Shown piece by piece: positions 32,993-41,565 of a stretch of DNA of 47,784 bases. The translations under genes were made by a program, and so were the position numbers. The notes below the pieces were generated by a model. That model had not been told where the DNA came from. It made no database searches and was given only the letters and a program-made list of their open reading frames with translations. Source of the DNA: Roseicyclus sp. (GTDB lineage: Bacteria > Pseudomonadota > Alphaproteobacteria > Rhodobacterales > Rhodobacteraceae). Within the stretch, counting starts at the first letter, position 1. Every line of letters starts with the position of its first letter. The stretch lies in the NCBI RefSeq assembly GCF_018402035.1, contig NZ_JAGYJN010000011.1, positions 1 through 47,784 of the forward strand. The letters are read 5' to 3'.

Positions 32993-33706
32993 TCAGGGCG
33001 CAAAGAGCCGCCCCACCGCAAAGGCCACCATTGCCGCTGCCCCGCCAATGGCCAATGTCTCAAGGCCCGAGCGCCACCATGGTGCCTCGGACCACAGGCT
33101 TTTGGCGGCACCGATGGCGAAAAACACCGCCAAGGTCATCGCGGCGGCCAGCGCAAAAGCATCACCCCATCCCAGCACGAAGGGGACAAGCGGCACCGAC
33201 CCCGCGCCCACAAAGGCCCCAAATGTCGCCAGCGCCGCCCGCAAGGGGCGCGGCGCGACCGGGGCAAGCCCGTATTCATCGCTCAGCATCAGCGCGACCG
33301 CCGCCGCCGTGTCACCTGCGATCTGCGCGGTCGCCTGTTCCAAGACATCGCCACGCAACCCTTTGCGGCGCAAGATCTCGCGGATCTCGGCCCGTTCGCC
33401 CTCGGGGTTTTCAGCCAGATGGCGGCGTTCGACCTGCGCTAGCCGGTTTGCGTCGTCGCGCTCGGCCTTGGTGCCTGCGTAATTGCCCGCCGCCATGGAA
33501 AACCCGTCTGCCAAGAGGTTAGCCAGCCCCAGCGCAAGGATCACGCCCGTCGGCAATGCGGCCCCGGCCACACCCGCCACGATGGCAAAGGTTGTCACCG
33601 CCCCGTCAATCGCCCCATAGATCGTGTCGCGCAGATACCCACGCCCTGCGGGCGCACCAATCCGTTCCGCGACCTCCGCCGGGCTATGGCCATGTTCTTG
33701 CGGCAT
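32993..33706 (-). CDS. VIT1/CCC1-family divalent metal (Fe2+/Mn2+) transporter
   Basis: 237 residues with about five TM helices. The family motifs are YLRDTIYGAIDGAVTTFAIV (first helix, conserved Asp), GLANLLADGFSMAAGNYAG (second, Met/Asp), a cytoplasmic charged loop AERDDANRLAQVERRHLAEN to ~130 with Glu residues that bind metal in VIT proteins, and a C-terminal pair of helices. Eukaryotic members load iron or manganese into vacuoles; bacterial members probably export these metals from the cytoplasm. It follows the DMT exporter gene by 44 nt on the same strand, perhaps in one transcript with ycjX-ycjF. Substrate is inferred from family. Confidence 0.88.
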   Translation of the reverse strand: MPQEHGHSPAEVAERIGAPAGRGYLRDTIYGAIDGAVTTFAIVAGVAGAALPTGVILALGLANLLADGFSMAAGNYAGTKAERDDANRLAQVERRHLAENPEGERAEIREILRRKGLRGDVLEQATAQIAGDTAAAVALMLSDEYGLAPVAPRPLRAALATFGAFVGAGSVPLVPFVLGWGDAFALAAAMTLAVFFAIGAAKSLWSEAPWWRSGLETLAIGGAAAMVAFAVGRLFAP

Positions 33707-33750
33707 GCCATCAGGCTAGGCCGTGCCGATGCGCATTGCCTTGCGCGCAC

Positions 33751-34662
33751 TCAATCCGCGCGGCTCAGCCGTCGCTCTCGCGCCACGATGTAAAGCCCCG
33801 CCGCGATGGTCACCGCGATCCCCGCCAAAGCCAAGCCGTTGGGAAACTCGGCAAACAGCACAAGCCCGACAAGGGCCGCCATCGGGATTTCCAGATATTG
33901 CATCGGTGCCAATGTCGATGCAGGCGCAAAGCGCAGCGACCAACTCATTAACAAATGCCCCAGCGATCCGGTGATCCCAAGCGCGATCAACAGCCAAACT
34001 GCGGCCTGATCGGGCGGTGCGATCCAGCCGATCAGCGGCGGGCTGCCACCCCATGCGGGCAAGAACCAGAGCACCCCAAGAAGCGGCAGGCCGATGATGC
34101 CTCCCAAGCCTTGGAGCGCGATGGGGTCGATCTCTTTGGCAATCTGGCGGGTGACCAGCATGAACAGCGCAAAGACCACCGCCACCGCCAGTGGCAAAAG
34201 TGCCGGCCACCCCACGGCGGCAAAACTTGGTTGCATCACCATCAGCGTGCCGATGAACCCCACCGTACACGCCGCCAGCCGCCGCGGCCCCACCTGCTCG
34301 CCCAGCACATAATGGCCAAGGATCAGCATGATGAAAGGCATGACAAAGGCAATCGCCACCGCATCGGCGAGAGGCAAAAAGCGCAGCGCGCTGAACATCA
34401 TCGCGATGCCGCAAATCTGTAGCACACTGCGCATCGCGGCCAGCCGCACCACCCGTGTGCTGGGAAAAATCACCGCGCCGCGCCACAGCGCCAAGGGCAG
34501 CAATAGCCCCGCCTGCGCGAGAAAGCGCACCATGATCAACTGCCACAGCGGGAATTGATCGCCCAACAGCTTGGCCAGCGCATCCGAAAATGGGATGAGC
34601 AAGCAAAAGCCCAGCATCAAGACGATGCCAAGCAGTGGGCGATCTCGGTGGGATTGGCTCAT
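33751..34662 (-). CDS. EamA/DMT-superfamily transporter
   Basis: 303 residues, ten predicted TM helices in two EamA halves (about 15-145 and 155-290). It opens LLGIVLMLGFCLLIPFSDAL and each half carries the proline/glycine-rich helix ends of RhaT/YdcZ-like permeases (FVMPFIMLILGHYVLGEQVG; AALVGLVLFAEFPNGLALAG). Members move metabolites such as amino acids or nucleosides, usually outward; the substrate cannot be deduced. It starts 31 nt after the ycjF stop and 44 nt before the VIT gene. No signal peptide. Confidence 0.88.
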   Translation of the reverse strand: MSQSHRDRPLLGIVLMLGFCLLIPFSDALAKLLGDQFPLWQLIMVRFLAQAGLLLPLALWRGAVIFPSTRVVRLAAMRSVLQICGIAMMFSALRFLPLADAVAIAFVMPFIMLILGHYVLGEQVGPRRLAACTVGFIGTLMVMQPSFAAVGWPALLPLAVAVVFALFMLVTRQIAKEIDPIALQGLGGIIGLPLLGVLWFLPAWGGSPPLIGWIAPPDQAAVWLLIALGITGSLGHLLMSWSLRFAPASTLAPMQYLEIPMAALVGLVLFAEFPNGLALAGIAVTIAAGLYIVARERRLSRAD

Positions 34663-34693
34663 CGCCCACTCTTGCCGCGCGCCTTGGCGATTG

Positions 34694-35695
34694 TCACCCC
34701 GTCCCCGACCCGAAAAGCCCCGTCAGCGCCCGGCGGAGCAGCGCGCTTACCCCCGGTCTTTGTCCCGGTCCAAAGGGGAGGGGGCGGCAAACCTCCATCG
34801 CGGCCACACCCACCCGCGCGGTGAGCGCGCCATTGACCACCCCTTCGCCAAAGCGGCGCGAGATCTTGGACAGGACCGAGCCACCGGCGACCGAGCCGAT
34901 CAGATCGTCGCCGATGGCCACCGCCCCCGTGGCCACCAGATGGCTCAGAACCGCCCGCGTCAGCCGCCACGCCCCCAAGGGGCCCGAGCGCCCGCCATAG
35001 ATCTCGGCGATGCGCCGGATCATGCGGATATTGCCGGTGAGTGCGGCCAGCATATCGGCAAGCGCGATGGGCACCAATGCCGTCACCGTGGCGACTTGGC
35101 GGCAGGCGGCCTCGATCTCCAGCCGCGCAGCATGATCCAAGGGCGACAGCAAACGCGCCTCGGCCAAAGCAAACAAGGCGGTCACATCAAAGATGTCATC
35201 GCGTTGACGCGCCAGATCGGCGCGCGCGCCTGCCAATTCGGGCCGCGCCCGATAAAGCGCCTCAAGCTGGACGACTACCTCTCGCGCCGCCGCCAAATCG
35301 CCGGTTGCCTGCGCGCCAAGGGCTGCCGCGCGGAGCTGATCGAGCCGCCCAAGCCTGCGAAAGGCAAGCCATTCGCGCAGCGCGAGCCCAGTGAAACTCA
35401 CCATCACCAGCCCCACCAGCACCAAAGCCAGCCACCCAAGCAAGGGGCGCGCCGCCAAAATTGCGGTGATGAAATCCCATGCCGCGATCCCCGCCATCAG
35501 CGTGATCAACCCCGCCGCCGCGCGCCAAAAGAGCCGCGCCAAAAAGCTCGGCCGCTTTGCGGCCAATTGCGCGGCCAAGATCATCGCGCGCCCCTCGGGC
35601 AAAGCGGCCGCATCGGGCGGCAAGGGGGCTTCTTGCGGCAAGATCGGCGCGGGATCGCTGATCGCGATCATCACCGGGCCTTTGCGGATCGTCAT
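34694..35695 (-). CDS. YcjF-like DUF697 inner-membrane protein
   Basis: 333 residues. The N-terminal cytoplasmic part is followed by two TM helices (about 70-115: ARLFWRAAAGLITLMAGIAA and LLGWLALVLVGLVMVSFTGL), then a C-terminal soluble domain with AALGAQATGDLAAAREVVVQ, LARQRDDIFDVTALFALAEA and ILRMIRRIAEIYGGRSG-type motifs (here GNIRMIRRIAEIYGGRSGPL), the TIGR01620/DUF697 signature. ATG at 35695 has GAGGGG about 8 nt upstream, inside or directly next to repeat copy 3. It follows ycjX, its usual partner. In enterobacteria the pair belongs to the phage-shock regulon; no pspF or pspA is visible here. Function in this organism unknown. Confidence 0.88.
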   Translation of the reverse strand: MTIRKGPVMIAISDPAPILPQEAPLPPDAAALPEGRAMILAAQLAAKRPSFLARLFWRAAAGLITLMAGIAAWDFITAILAARPLLGWLALVLVGLVMVSFTGLALREWLAFRRLGRLDQLRAAALGAQATGDLAAAREVVVQLEALYRARPELAGARADLARQRDDIFDVTALFALAEARLLSPLDHAARLEIEAACRQVATVTALVPIALADMLAALTGNIRMIRRIAEIYGGRSGPLGAWRLTRAVLSHLVATGAVAIGDDLIGSVAGGSVLSKISRRFGEGVVNGALTARVGVAAMEVCRPLPFGPGQRPGVSALLRRALTGLFGSGTG

Positions 35696-35709
35696 CGCCA
35701 AGCCCCTCG

Positions 35710-35777
35710 CTTCTTCGTTTCATAAATATCCCGGGGGGTGGCGCCAAAGGCGCCGGGGGGCAGCGCCCCCCGCTGAG
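35710..35777 (-). repeat. Copy 3 of the CCCGGGATATTT-GAAAC repeat, between ycjX and ycjF
   Basis: On the minus strand the ycjX stop is followed by GGGGGGCGCTGCCCCCC (35757-35773) and GGCGCC-TTT-GGCGCC stems, then CCCCGGGATATTTATGAAAC and GAAGAAG (core 35710-35737). The GAAGAAG end is 15 nt from the ycjF ATG and runs into its GAGGGG ribosome binding site. Confidence 0.75.
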
Positions 35778-35789
35778 GTGACGCAGAGA

Positions 35790-37202
35790 TCACAGCCGAT
35801 CCCCCAAAAGAAACTCCGCCGCCCGGTCAAGGCGGATATGCGGCGGGCCGTCGCCTGCGCGCAACGTCCCGGCCACAGGTGCAAAGCGCATCACCGCGTA
35901 ATCGCCCGCCACCCATTGCGGCGCGCCCTCTGGGGTGCTGGCCAAGATTTGGCTGGGGTCTTGTGGCAGATCGCCGGGATGGAGCGCCACCTGCGCGCCC
36001 GTCTCCAGCAAGGTGCCGCGCACCAGATCATGCATCACCCCGTCGATCTCGCGGCTTTCCTCGACCGTACTGCGCAGGGCTGCCAATGCCATGGCATGGG
36101 TGCGCGCGCCCGTAAAATCGGCCCGTCTGCGCGCATCGCCTAAAAGCGCGCCCATGAGCGCGGCCAAGCGGTCATGCTGGCTGTGGTGCAAATGATCGGC
36201 CTTGGTTGCGGCAAACAAGATCTTGTCGACCCGGCTTTGTCCCATCAACCCCGCCAAGAATGTCGTGCGCCCGGTCCGAAAGGCCGACAAGATCCCGGCC
36301 ATCGCATGGCGGAGATCGGCAAGGGCGTTTGGCCCGCGATGGACCGCCTCCAAGACATCGACAAGCACCACTTGGCGATCGATCCGGGCAAAATGGGCGC
36401 GGAAGAACGGTTTGACCACTTGCGCCTTATAGGCCTCGAAACGGCGTTCACATTCGCGCGCCAGCGATCCGCGTGGCGCAGGTCCGGGTGGCAGGGGCGC
36501 AAAGGTCAGCGCGGGGCTACCCTCCAGATCGCCGGGCAACAAGAAGCGGCCCGGTGTGCAATCGGCAAAACCTGCCTGTTGCGCGGCGCGCAGATAGGCG
36601 GCCCAAGCTTTTGCAAGGGCTGCAAGCTGCGGCTCATCATGCGGTGCATCGGGTGCGGCTTTGGCCAAAAGCTGCACATAAGCCGCTGCTTCGGGCTGTA
36701 CGGCCGCGCGCGCCAAGGCGGCGCGCGACCAAGCGCCATAGCTCAGCGAAAGCAACCCCAGATCGAGCAGCCATTCACCGGGGTAGTCCACGATATCGAG
36801 ATGCACGATGCGCGGCCCGGTCAGCCCCGCCAAAATCCCCCCCGGCCTGACCCTGAACGAGACCCGCAATTCCGACACGGCGCGGGTGCTTTCCGGCCAA
36901 TGCGGCGATGCCCCTGTCAAAGCCGCCAGATGGTTTTCAAAATCAAAGCGCGGCACGGTATCATCGGGCTGGGGTTGCAGATAGGCCGCCTCGATCCGGC
37001 CCATGCGCGCGGCCTCCAACCCCGGCATCCGCCCGCGTTCCAGCAGATTGGCCACCAGCGAGGTGATGAACACGGTCTTGCCTGCCCGGCTCAAGCCGGT
37101 GACGCCCAGCCGGATCACCGGTGCCGAGAAGAGCCCGGTGACACCATGCGAGACATCCGCGATCTGATGGCCAAGCGCTTGTGTGATCGTCCTGATGACC
37201 AA
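35790..37202 (-). CDS. YcjX-like P-loop NTPase (DUF463)
   Basis: About 470 residues from a TTG at 37202, close to the E. coli YcjX length of 465. The Walker A GLSRAGKT lies in [20 protein letters not shown] near 32-39. Further family motifs are [20 protein letters not shown] (Walker B-like with Asp and Tyr-Pro-Gly), [15 protein letters not shown] and [20 protein letters not shown] (NKxD-like TKAD). GTPase-like core of unknown function. No ATG is in frame near the start; a longer start at 37325 would cover the truA promoter region and is less likely, while TTG at 37202 has AGAGG about 9 nt upstream. Divergent from truA; pairs with ycjF downstream. Confidence 0.85.
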   Translation of the reverse strand: MVIRTITQALGHQIADVSHGVTGLFSAPVIRLGVTGLSRAGKTVFITSLVANLLERGRMPGLEAARMGRIEAAYLQPQPDDTVPRFDFENHLAALTGASPHWPESTRAVSELRVSFRVRPGGILAGLTGPRIVHLDIVDYPGEWLLDLGLLSLSYGAWSRAALARAAVQPEAAAYVQLLAKAAPDAPHDEPQLAALAKAWAAYLRAAQQAGFADCTPGRFLLPGDLEGSPALTFAPLPPGPAPRGSLARECERRFEAYKAQVVKPFFRAHFARIDRQVVLVDVLEAVHRGPNALADLRHAMAGILSAFRTGRTTFLAGLMGQSRVDKILFAATKADHLHHSQHDRLAALMGALLGDARRRADFTGARTHAMALAALRSTVEESREIDGVMHDLVRGTLLETGAQVALHPGDLPQDPSQILASTPEGAPQWVAGDYAVMRFAPVAGTLRAGDGPPHIRLDRAAEFLLGDRL

Positions 37203-37323
37203 ATGGGGCAACCTCTCACTGTGTTGGTCAGACAGTAAGCATCGCTGCGCCCGATTGCGAGAGGGCAGGCGGAACGCGTTTGCCCCTTGGCGGCGGGGGG
37301 GCTTTGGGCCTATGTCGCGGCCC

Positions 37324-38094
37324 ATGCCTCGCTATGCGCTGAAATTGGAATATGACGGTGCGCCCTTTGCCGGGTGGCAACGCCAATCGGGCCTGCCCAC
37401 GGTGCAAGGCGCGCTCGAGGTGGCTTTGGCCGCCCTCGAGGCTGATGTGCCATCCGTCGCTGCCGCCGGTCGCACCGATGCAGGCGTGCATGCGACAGGG
37501 CAGGTGGCCCAATGCGATATGGCGCGCGATTGGGACCCCTATCGCCTGTCCGAGGCGATCAATTGGCATCTCAAGCCCGCGCCTGTTGCTGTTGTGGCCT
37601 GTACGCGGGTGCCCGACGACTGGCATGCGCGCTTCTCGGCCATCGAGCGGCGCTATACCTATCAGCTGATCTGTCGCCGCGCGCCCTTGGTCCATCAGCG
37701 CGGGCAGGCGTGGCATCTGCGCCATGACCTCGATCTGGGCGCGATGCGCCAAGCTGCGGCGCATTTGCTGGGGCGGCATGATTTCACCACCTTCCGCGCG
37801 GCCATGTGCCAAGCGGCAAGCCCTGTGAAAACCCTCGACGAGATCATGATCGAGGAGAGGGCCACCCCGAATGGCCAAACAATCGAGATCCACCTGCGCG
37901 CGCGGTCCTTCTTGCACAATCAGGTCCGCTCCATCACGGGCTCGCTCGAGCGCGTGGGCGCGGGCGCGTGGCATCCCGATCAGATGGCCATGGCGCTGCG
38001 CGCGTGCGACCGGGCCGCTTGCGGGCCTGTCGCCCCACCCGATGGGCTGTTTCTGACCGGGGTCGGCTACCCGCAAGATATCTTTGCCGCCTGA
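37324..38094 (+). CDS. truA: tRNA pseudouridine(38-40) synthase TruA
   Basis: 256 residues, the usual TruA length. It opens [20 protein letters not shown], with the catalytic Asp52 in [16 protein letters not shown]. Other motifs: [59 protein letters not shown] and the C-terminal [13 protein letters not shown]. It converts uridine to pseudouridine at positions 38-40 in the tRNA anticodon stem. ATG at 37324 is chosen; an in-frame ATG at 37312 would add four residues. Convergent with the DUF2235 gene, whose stop lies 13 nt away. Confidence 0.97.
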   Translation: MPRYALKLEYDGAPFAGWQRQSGLPTVQGALEVALAALEADVPSVAAAGRTDAGVHATGQVAQCDMARDWDPYRLSEAINWHLKPAPVAVVACTRVPDDWHARFSAIERRYTYQLICRRAPLVHQRGQAWHLRHDLDLGAMRQAAAHLLGRHDFTTFRAAMCQAASPVKTLDEIMIEERATPNGQTIEIHLRARSFLHNQVRSITGSLERVGAGAWHPDQMAMALRACDRAACGPVAPPDGLFLTGVGYPQDIFAA

Positions 38095-38107
38095 CTATCT
38101 TGCCCCC

Positions 38108-39187
38108 TCACAGCGGCATGGCGCGTAGGCCAGTCATCCCCAAGGCGCGGCCCAGCGTCAGCGCGCTGGGATGCAGCACTTCGGATGGGTCTTGGCCAAT
38201 CGGCCTTGGGCGGCGCAAAACAAAGAGCTTTCCAATGCCACGGTTCATCCCGATCCCCGGCGCATTGGCATCGGTGATGAAACGCTGACGCCATAGCATG
38301 GGCAGGGCAAGGCCCGCGCGCGCCGCCTCGGACAACATCCAGATCAGCGCGATATTGGCCAAGGGTCGCGCCCAGCCAAGCCCGCCCAGCTGGCCCCCGA
38401 CATCGCCATGGGTGCCACGAAACCACATCTGTTGCACTTGCCCGCTGGCAGCCTGTGTTTGGGTGGTTGTCCAGATCATCGGGTGAAACGCGGCCCGCGT
38501 CTCTTGCAAGGCCAGCGCTTGGCGCGCGACCATGACCGACTGGCCAACCGCATCTGTGTGAAAGGCATGGGGTGCCGGCACGATCTGCCACAGCCCGAAA
38601 AGGTCGATACCCGATGGGCGCACCGTGTCATAGGCCCCCAGAAAGGCAATCGGCACATCCCCATGGCACAAGCGCTGTTTCAGGCTTTGGGCCTGATCGC
38701 TCTCGGGGGCCGCGCGGTAAAGCGCGTAGTGCCGCTCCACCGTGTCGCGGTCCAGATGCGCGGGCCGCAACAGGCCCACCCGGTCGATCATCCCCGCAAG
38801 CGAGCGCACTGCATAAGCGCCGCGCGAATAGCCCATCAGGATGATCCGGTCGCCGGGCCGGTAGCCGCGCGCCAAGAACTGATAGGCGCGCTTGATCTGG
38901 CGGTTCAGACCTACACCCGCGATCACCTCATGGGTGCGCCGCCAGCTTTGCCATTGGATGCCCGGCTCATAATGGATGGAAAGCTGGGCCGCCGCCGCGA
39001 TCTCGCGCAAGAGCAGATAGGTCAGCCCGATATGCGTCTCTTGCCCATGGGTGAGCTGCGACATTGTCCCGTCAAGCAACACGACATGCGTCGTGGGGCT
39101 GGGTGGCACAGGCGCAAAATGGGCGGGGCCAGCTTGGCCCCTGAACCATTGTCTTAGGCGCTCACGCGGCCGCACTCGCCTTGCCAT
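38108..39187 (-). CDS. DUF2235 alpha/beta-hydrolase (Tle1-like lipase domain)
   Basis: 359 residues. The nucleophile Ser121 lies in MGYSRGAYAVRSLAG (G-x-S-x-G). DTVRPSG later supplies the family Asp region, and WFRGTHGDVGGQLGG the catalytic His with its Asp, the pattern of DUF2235 and the type VI effector lipase Tle1. No signal peptide or T6SS genes are near, so it is more likely an intracellular hydrolase of unknown substrate. ATG at 39187 overlaps the 3' end of the CoxL-like gene by 26 nt, which ties the two into one transcript. It is followed convergently by truA. The N-terminus is basic (MARRVRPRERLRQW). Confidence 0.85.
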   Translation of the reverse strand: MARRVRPRERLRQWFRGQAGPAHFAPVPPSPTTHVVLLDGTMSQLTHGQETHIGLTYLLLREIAAAAQLSIHYEPGIQWQSWRRTHEVIAGVGLNRQIKRAYQFLARGYRPGDRIILMGYSRGAYAVRSLAGMIDRVGLLRPAHLDRDTVERHYALYRAAPESDQAQSLKQRLCHGDVPIAFLGAYDTVRPSGIDLFGLWQIVPAPHAFHTDAVGQSVMVARQALALQETRAAFHPMIWTTTQTQAASGQVQQMWFRGTHGDVGGQLGGLGWARPLANIALIWMLSEAARAGLALPMLWRQRFITDANAPGIGMNRGIGKLFVLRRPRPIGQDPSEVLHPSALTLGRALGMTGLRAMPL

Positions 39188-41459
39188 GTTGCAACATCCC
39201 CCAGACGCGGGACGGGGTGAAGGGCATGTCCACCTGCCGGATGCCCAAGGGCCAAAGCGCGTCTTGCACCGCATTGGCCACCGCCGCCAGAGCGCCGACC
39301 GTGCCCGCCTCGCCGCAGCCCTTCATGCCCAAGGGGTTGGCCGTGGACGGCACGCATTCGGTGTAAAAGGCGATGAACGGCGTGTCATCGGCGCGCGGCA
39401 TGCCGTAATCCATGAAGGTCGCGGTCAAAAGCTGCCCCTCGCTGTCATAGACGACATGCTCGCTGATGGCCTGCCCGATCCCTTGGACCACGCCGCCATG
39501 CACCTGCCCCTCGGCCAGCCTTGGGTTCATCAGATTGCCGAAATCATCGACGACGGTGTAGCGGTCGACCCGTGTCGTGCCGGTCTCGGGGTCGATCTCG
39601 ACCTCGGTGATATGGCAGCCATTGGGATAGGACCGACCGGGCAGGGTGCGGGTCTCGGTCACCTTGGTCAATTCCGCGCGCCCGGCGGATTTGGCGCGGC
39701 CTGCGGCCTCAAGCAAGGTGATCACGACGTTGGAGCCGGGGGCGCGAAACACGCCCTCCTCCGCGTCAAAGCTGGTCTCGCGCTGGTCCATATCCTCATC
39801 GAGAAAGGCGCAGAGCCCGGTGATCAGCGTCTCGGCGGTGGCGCGCATCGCCATGCCCTGCACCGTGACCGAGCGCGACCCGCCCGTGCCACCGCCCTTG
39901 GCGATCTGGTCGCTGTCGCCTTGCACGATCTCGATCTGCTCAAGCGGCAGGCCGGTTTGATCATGCAACAGCTGGGCATAGACGGTTTCATGCCCTTGCC
40001 CGTTCGATTGGGTGCCGACATAAACCTTGGCCACCGTCGCGGTCAGTTCGATCATCGCGGTTTCCTGCGGATCGCCAAGGATGCTTTCGATGTAATAGCA
40101 GGTGCCGAGCCCGCGCAGCCGTCCCTTGGCCGCAGAGGCCGCCTTGCGCGCGGCGAAACCCGTCAGATCGGCGGCTTCCTCGGCGCGGGCCAAGACCTTG
40201 TGGAAATCGCCCACATCGTAAAGCTCGCCCGTGGCGCTGCGATAAGGGAATGCCGCTGTCGGAATGAAATTGCGCCGCCGCAGCTCGAGCGGGTCGACGC
40301 CCAATTGGCGCGCGGCGAAATCCATCGCGCGCTCAAGCGCATAGATCGCCTCGGGTCTGCCCGCGCCGCGATAGGCATCGACTTGGGTCGTGTTGGTGAA
40401 CACCCCGCGGTTGCGGAAGAAGTAGGTCTGCACATCATAGGTGCCGGTCAAGACCTTGGAATAGAGCGAGGATTGGATGTTCTGTCCGAACTGCGAGACA
40501 TAGGCCCCGAGGTTCGAGATACTGTCAGTGTGAAAAGCGACCATCTTGAGATCCGCGTCAAAACCCAAGGTAATGGTGACATCCAGATCGCGCCCTGCAT
40601 TGTCGGAAAGCATCGCCTCGGTGCGTTCCGACATCCAGCGCACAGGCCGGCCCAGCACGCGACAGGCATGGGCCACAAGGAAATGCTCAGGGTATCCCAT
40701 CGCCTTCATCCCAAAGCCGCCGCCGACATCGGGATTGGTGACGCGCACATCCTTGGCCTCGAGGCCGAAAAGGCGCATTAGATCGCCCTTTGCCCCCCAG
40801 ACACCTTGCCCGTTGAAGGCCAGATGCAGCCGCCCATCGACCGTCTCGGCAAAACAGCCGCGCGGCTCAAGGCTGTTGACGATGATCCGGTTGTCATGGC
40901 TTTTGTGCGTGACCACATGGGCGGCCTTGGCCAGTGATGCTTGCGTTGCGGCATCGTCGCCCATGGTGAAATCATAAGCGATATTGTCGGGCGCCTCGGC
41001 ATGCACCACCGCGCCACCCGGCGCGAGGTCGAGCTTGACCGGTTCGGCTACAATATCAAGCGCGATCAACTCGGCCGCATCCTTGGCAGCGGCCACGCTA
41101 TCGGCCACGATAAAGGCCACCGCATCGCCCACAAACCGCACCTTGTCGGTCACAAGGATCGGGCGATCAGGTTTGGCCACCGGCGATCCACCGGCGGTTT
41201 GGACCACGGCAAAGCGCATCGCGTTCTTCAGCCCGGCTGTGGCCAGATCAGCCGCGGTCAGCACCAGATGCACACCCGGCGCGCTGCGGGCTTGCGTGAC
41301 ATCTAGTCGTTCGATCCGGCCATGCGCCTCGGGGCTGCGAAATACATAGCCATACAAGGCATCATCGGGGGCGACATCATCAACATATTGCCCCTGCCCG
41401 GTCAGAAAACGCCGATCTTCCAGCCGTGTGATGGGTTGGCTTGTCCCGAATTTGCGCAT
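39162..41459 (-). CDS. Molybdopterin-binding large subunit, form II CO dehydrogenase / xanthine dehydrogenase family
   Basis: 765 residues, full length for CoxL-type subunits. N-terminal domain: ITRLEDRRFLTGQGQYVDD. Moco-binding domains: EPRGCFAETVDGRLHLAFNG, GGGFGMKAMGYPEHFLVAHA, DAYRGAGRPEAIYALERAMD, GQGHETVYAQLLHDQTGLPL and KGCGEAGTVGALAA with the catalytic Glu. The active-site loop reads AYRGAGR, as in form II, not AYRCSFR of true CO dehydrogenase, so CO oxidation is doubtful; it may oxidise an aldehyde or N-heterocycle. No FAD (CoxM) or 2Fe-2S (CoxS) subunit gene is adjacent. ATG at 41459 has AGGGG 7 nt upstream. Confidence 0.9.
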   Translation of the reverse strand: MRKFGTSQPITRLEDRRFLTGQGQYVDDVAPDDALYGYVFRSPEAHGRIERLDVTQARSAPGVHLVLTAADLATAGLKNAMRFAVVQTAGGSPVAKPDRPILVTDKVRFVGDAVAFIVADSVAAAKDAAELIALDIVAEPVKLDLAPGGAVVHAEAPDNIAYDFTMGDDAATQASLAKAAHVVTHKSHDNRIIVNSLEPRGCFAETVDGRLHLAFNGQGVWGAKGDLMRLFGLEAKDVRVTNPDVGGGFGMKAMGYPEHFLVAHACRVLGRPVRWMSERTEAMLSDNAGRDLDVTITLGFDADLKMVAFHTDSISNLGAYVSQFGQNIQSSLYSKVLTGTYDVQTYFFRNRGVFTNTTQVDAYRGAGRPEAIYALERAMDFAARQLGVDPLELRRRNFIPTAAFPYRSATGELYDVGDFHKVLARAEEAADLTGFAARKAASAAKGRLRGLGTCYYIESILGDPQETAMIELTATVAKVYVGTQSNGQGHETVYAQLLHDQTGLPLEQIEIVQGDSDQIAKGGGTGGSRSVTVQGMAMRATAETLITGLCAFLDEDMDQRETSFDAEEGVFRAPGSNVVITLLEAAGRAKSAGRAELTKVTETRTLPGRSYPNGCHITEVEIDPETGTTRVDRYTVVDDFGNLMNPRLAEGQVHGGVVQGIGQAISEHVVYDSEGQLLTATFMDYGMPRADDTPFIAFYTECVPSTANPLGMKGCGEAGTVGALAAVANAVQDALWPLGIRQVDMPFTPSRVWGMLQHGKASAAA

Positions 41460-41565
41460 CTTCTTGCCCCTTGATCCATCCATCCTTGTTGCCCCTGACA
41501 CTAGGGGCCATGGCGGCCCTGTCCAGAGCAGATGCCGTGCTGGACGACCGGCATCCTGTCTGGCT

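Noticed and set aside
33716..34669. Alternative frame of 317 codons over the DMT transporter
   Set aside because: The frame at 33751-34662 gives ten clean TM helices; the other is the out-of-frame reading.
39051..40781. Plus-strand open frame of 576 codons opposite the CoxL-like gene
   Set aside because: Antisense shadow of a GC-rich gene; rich in His/Gly/Arg with no domain, while the minus strand has all family motifs.
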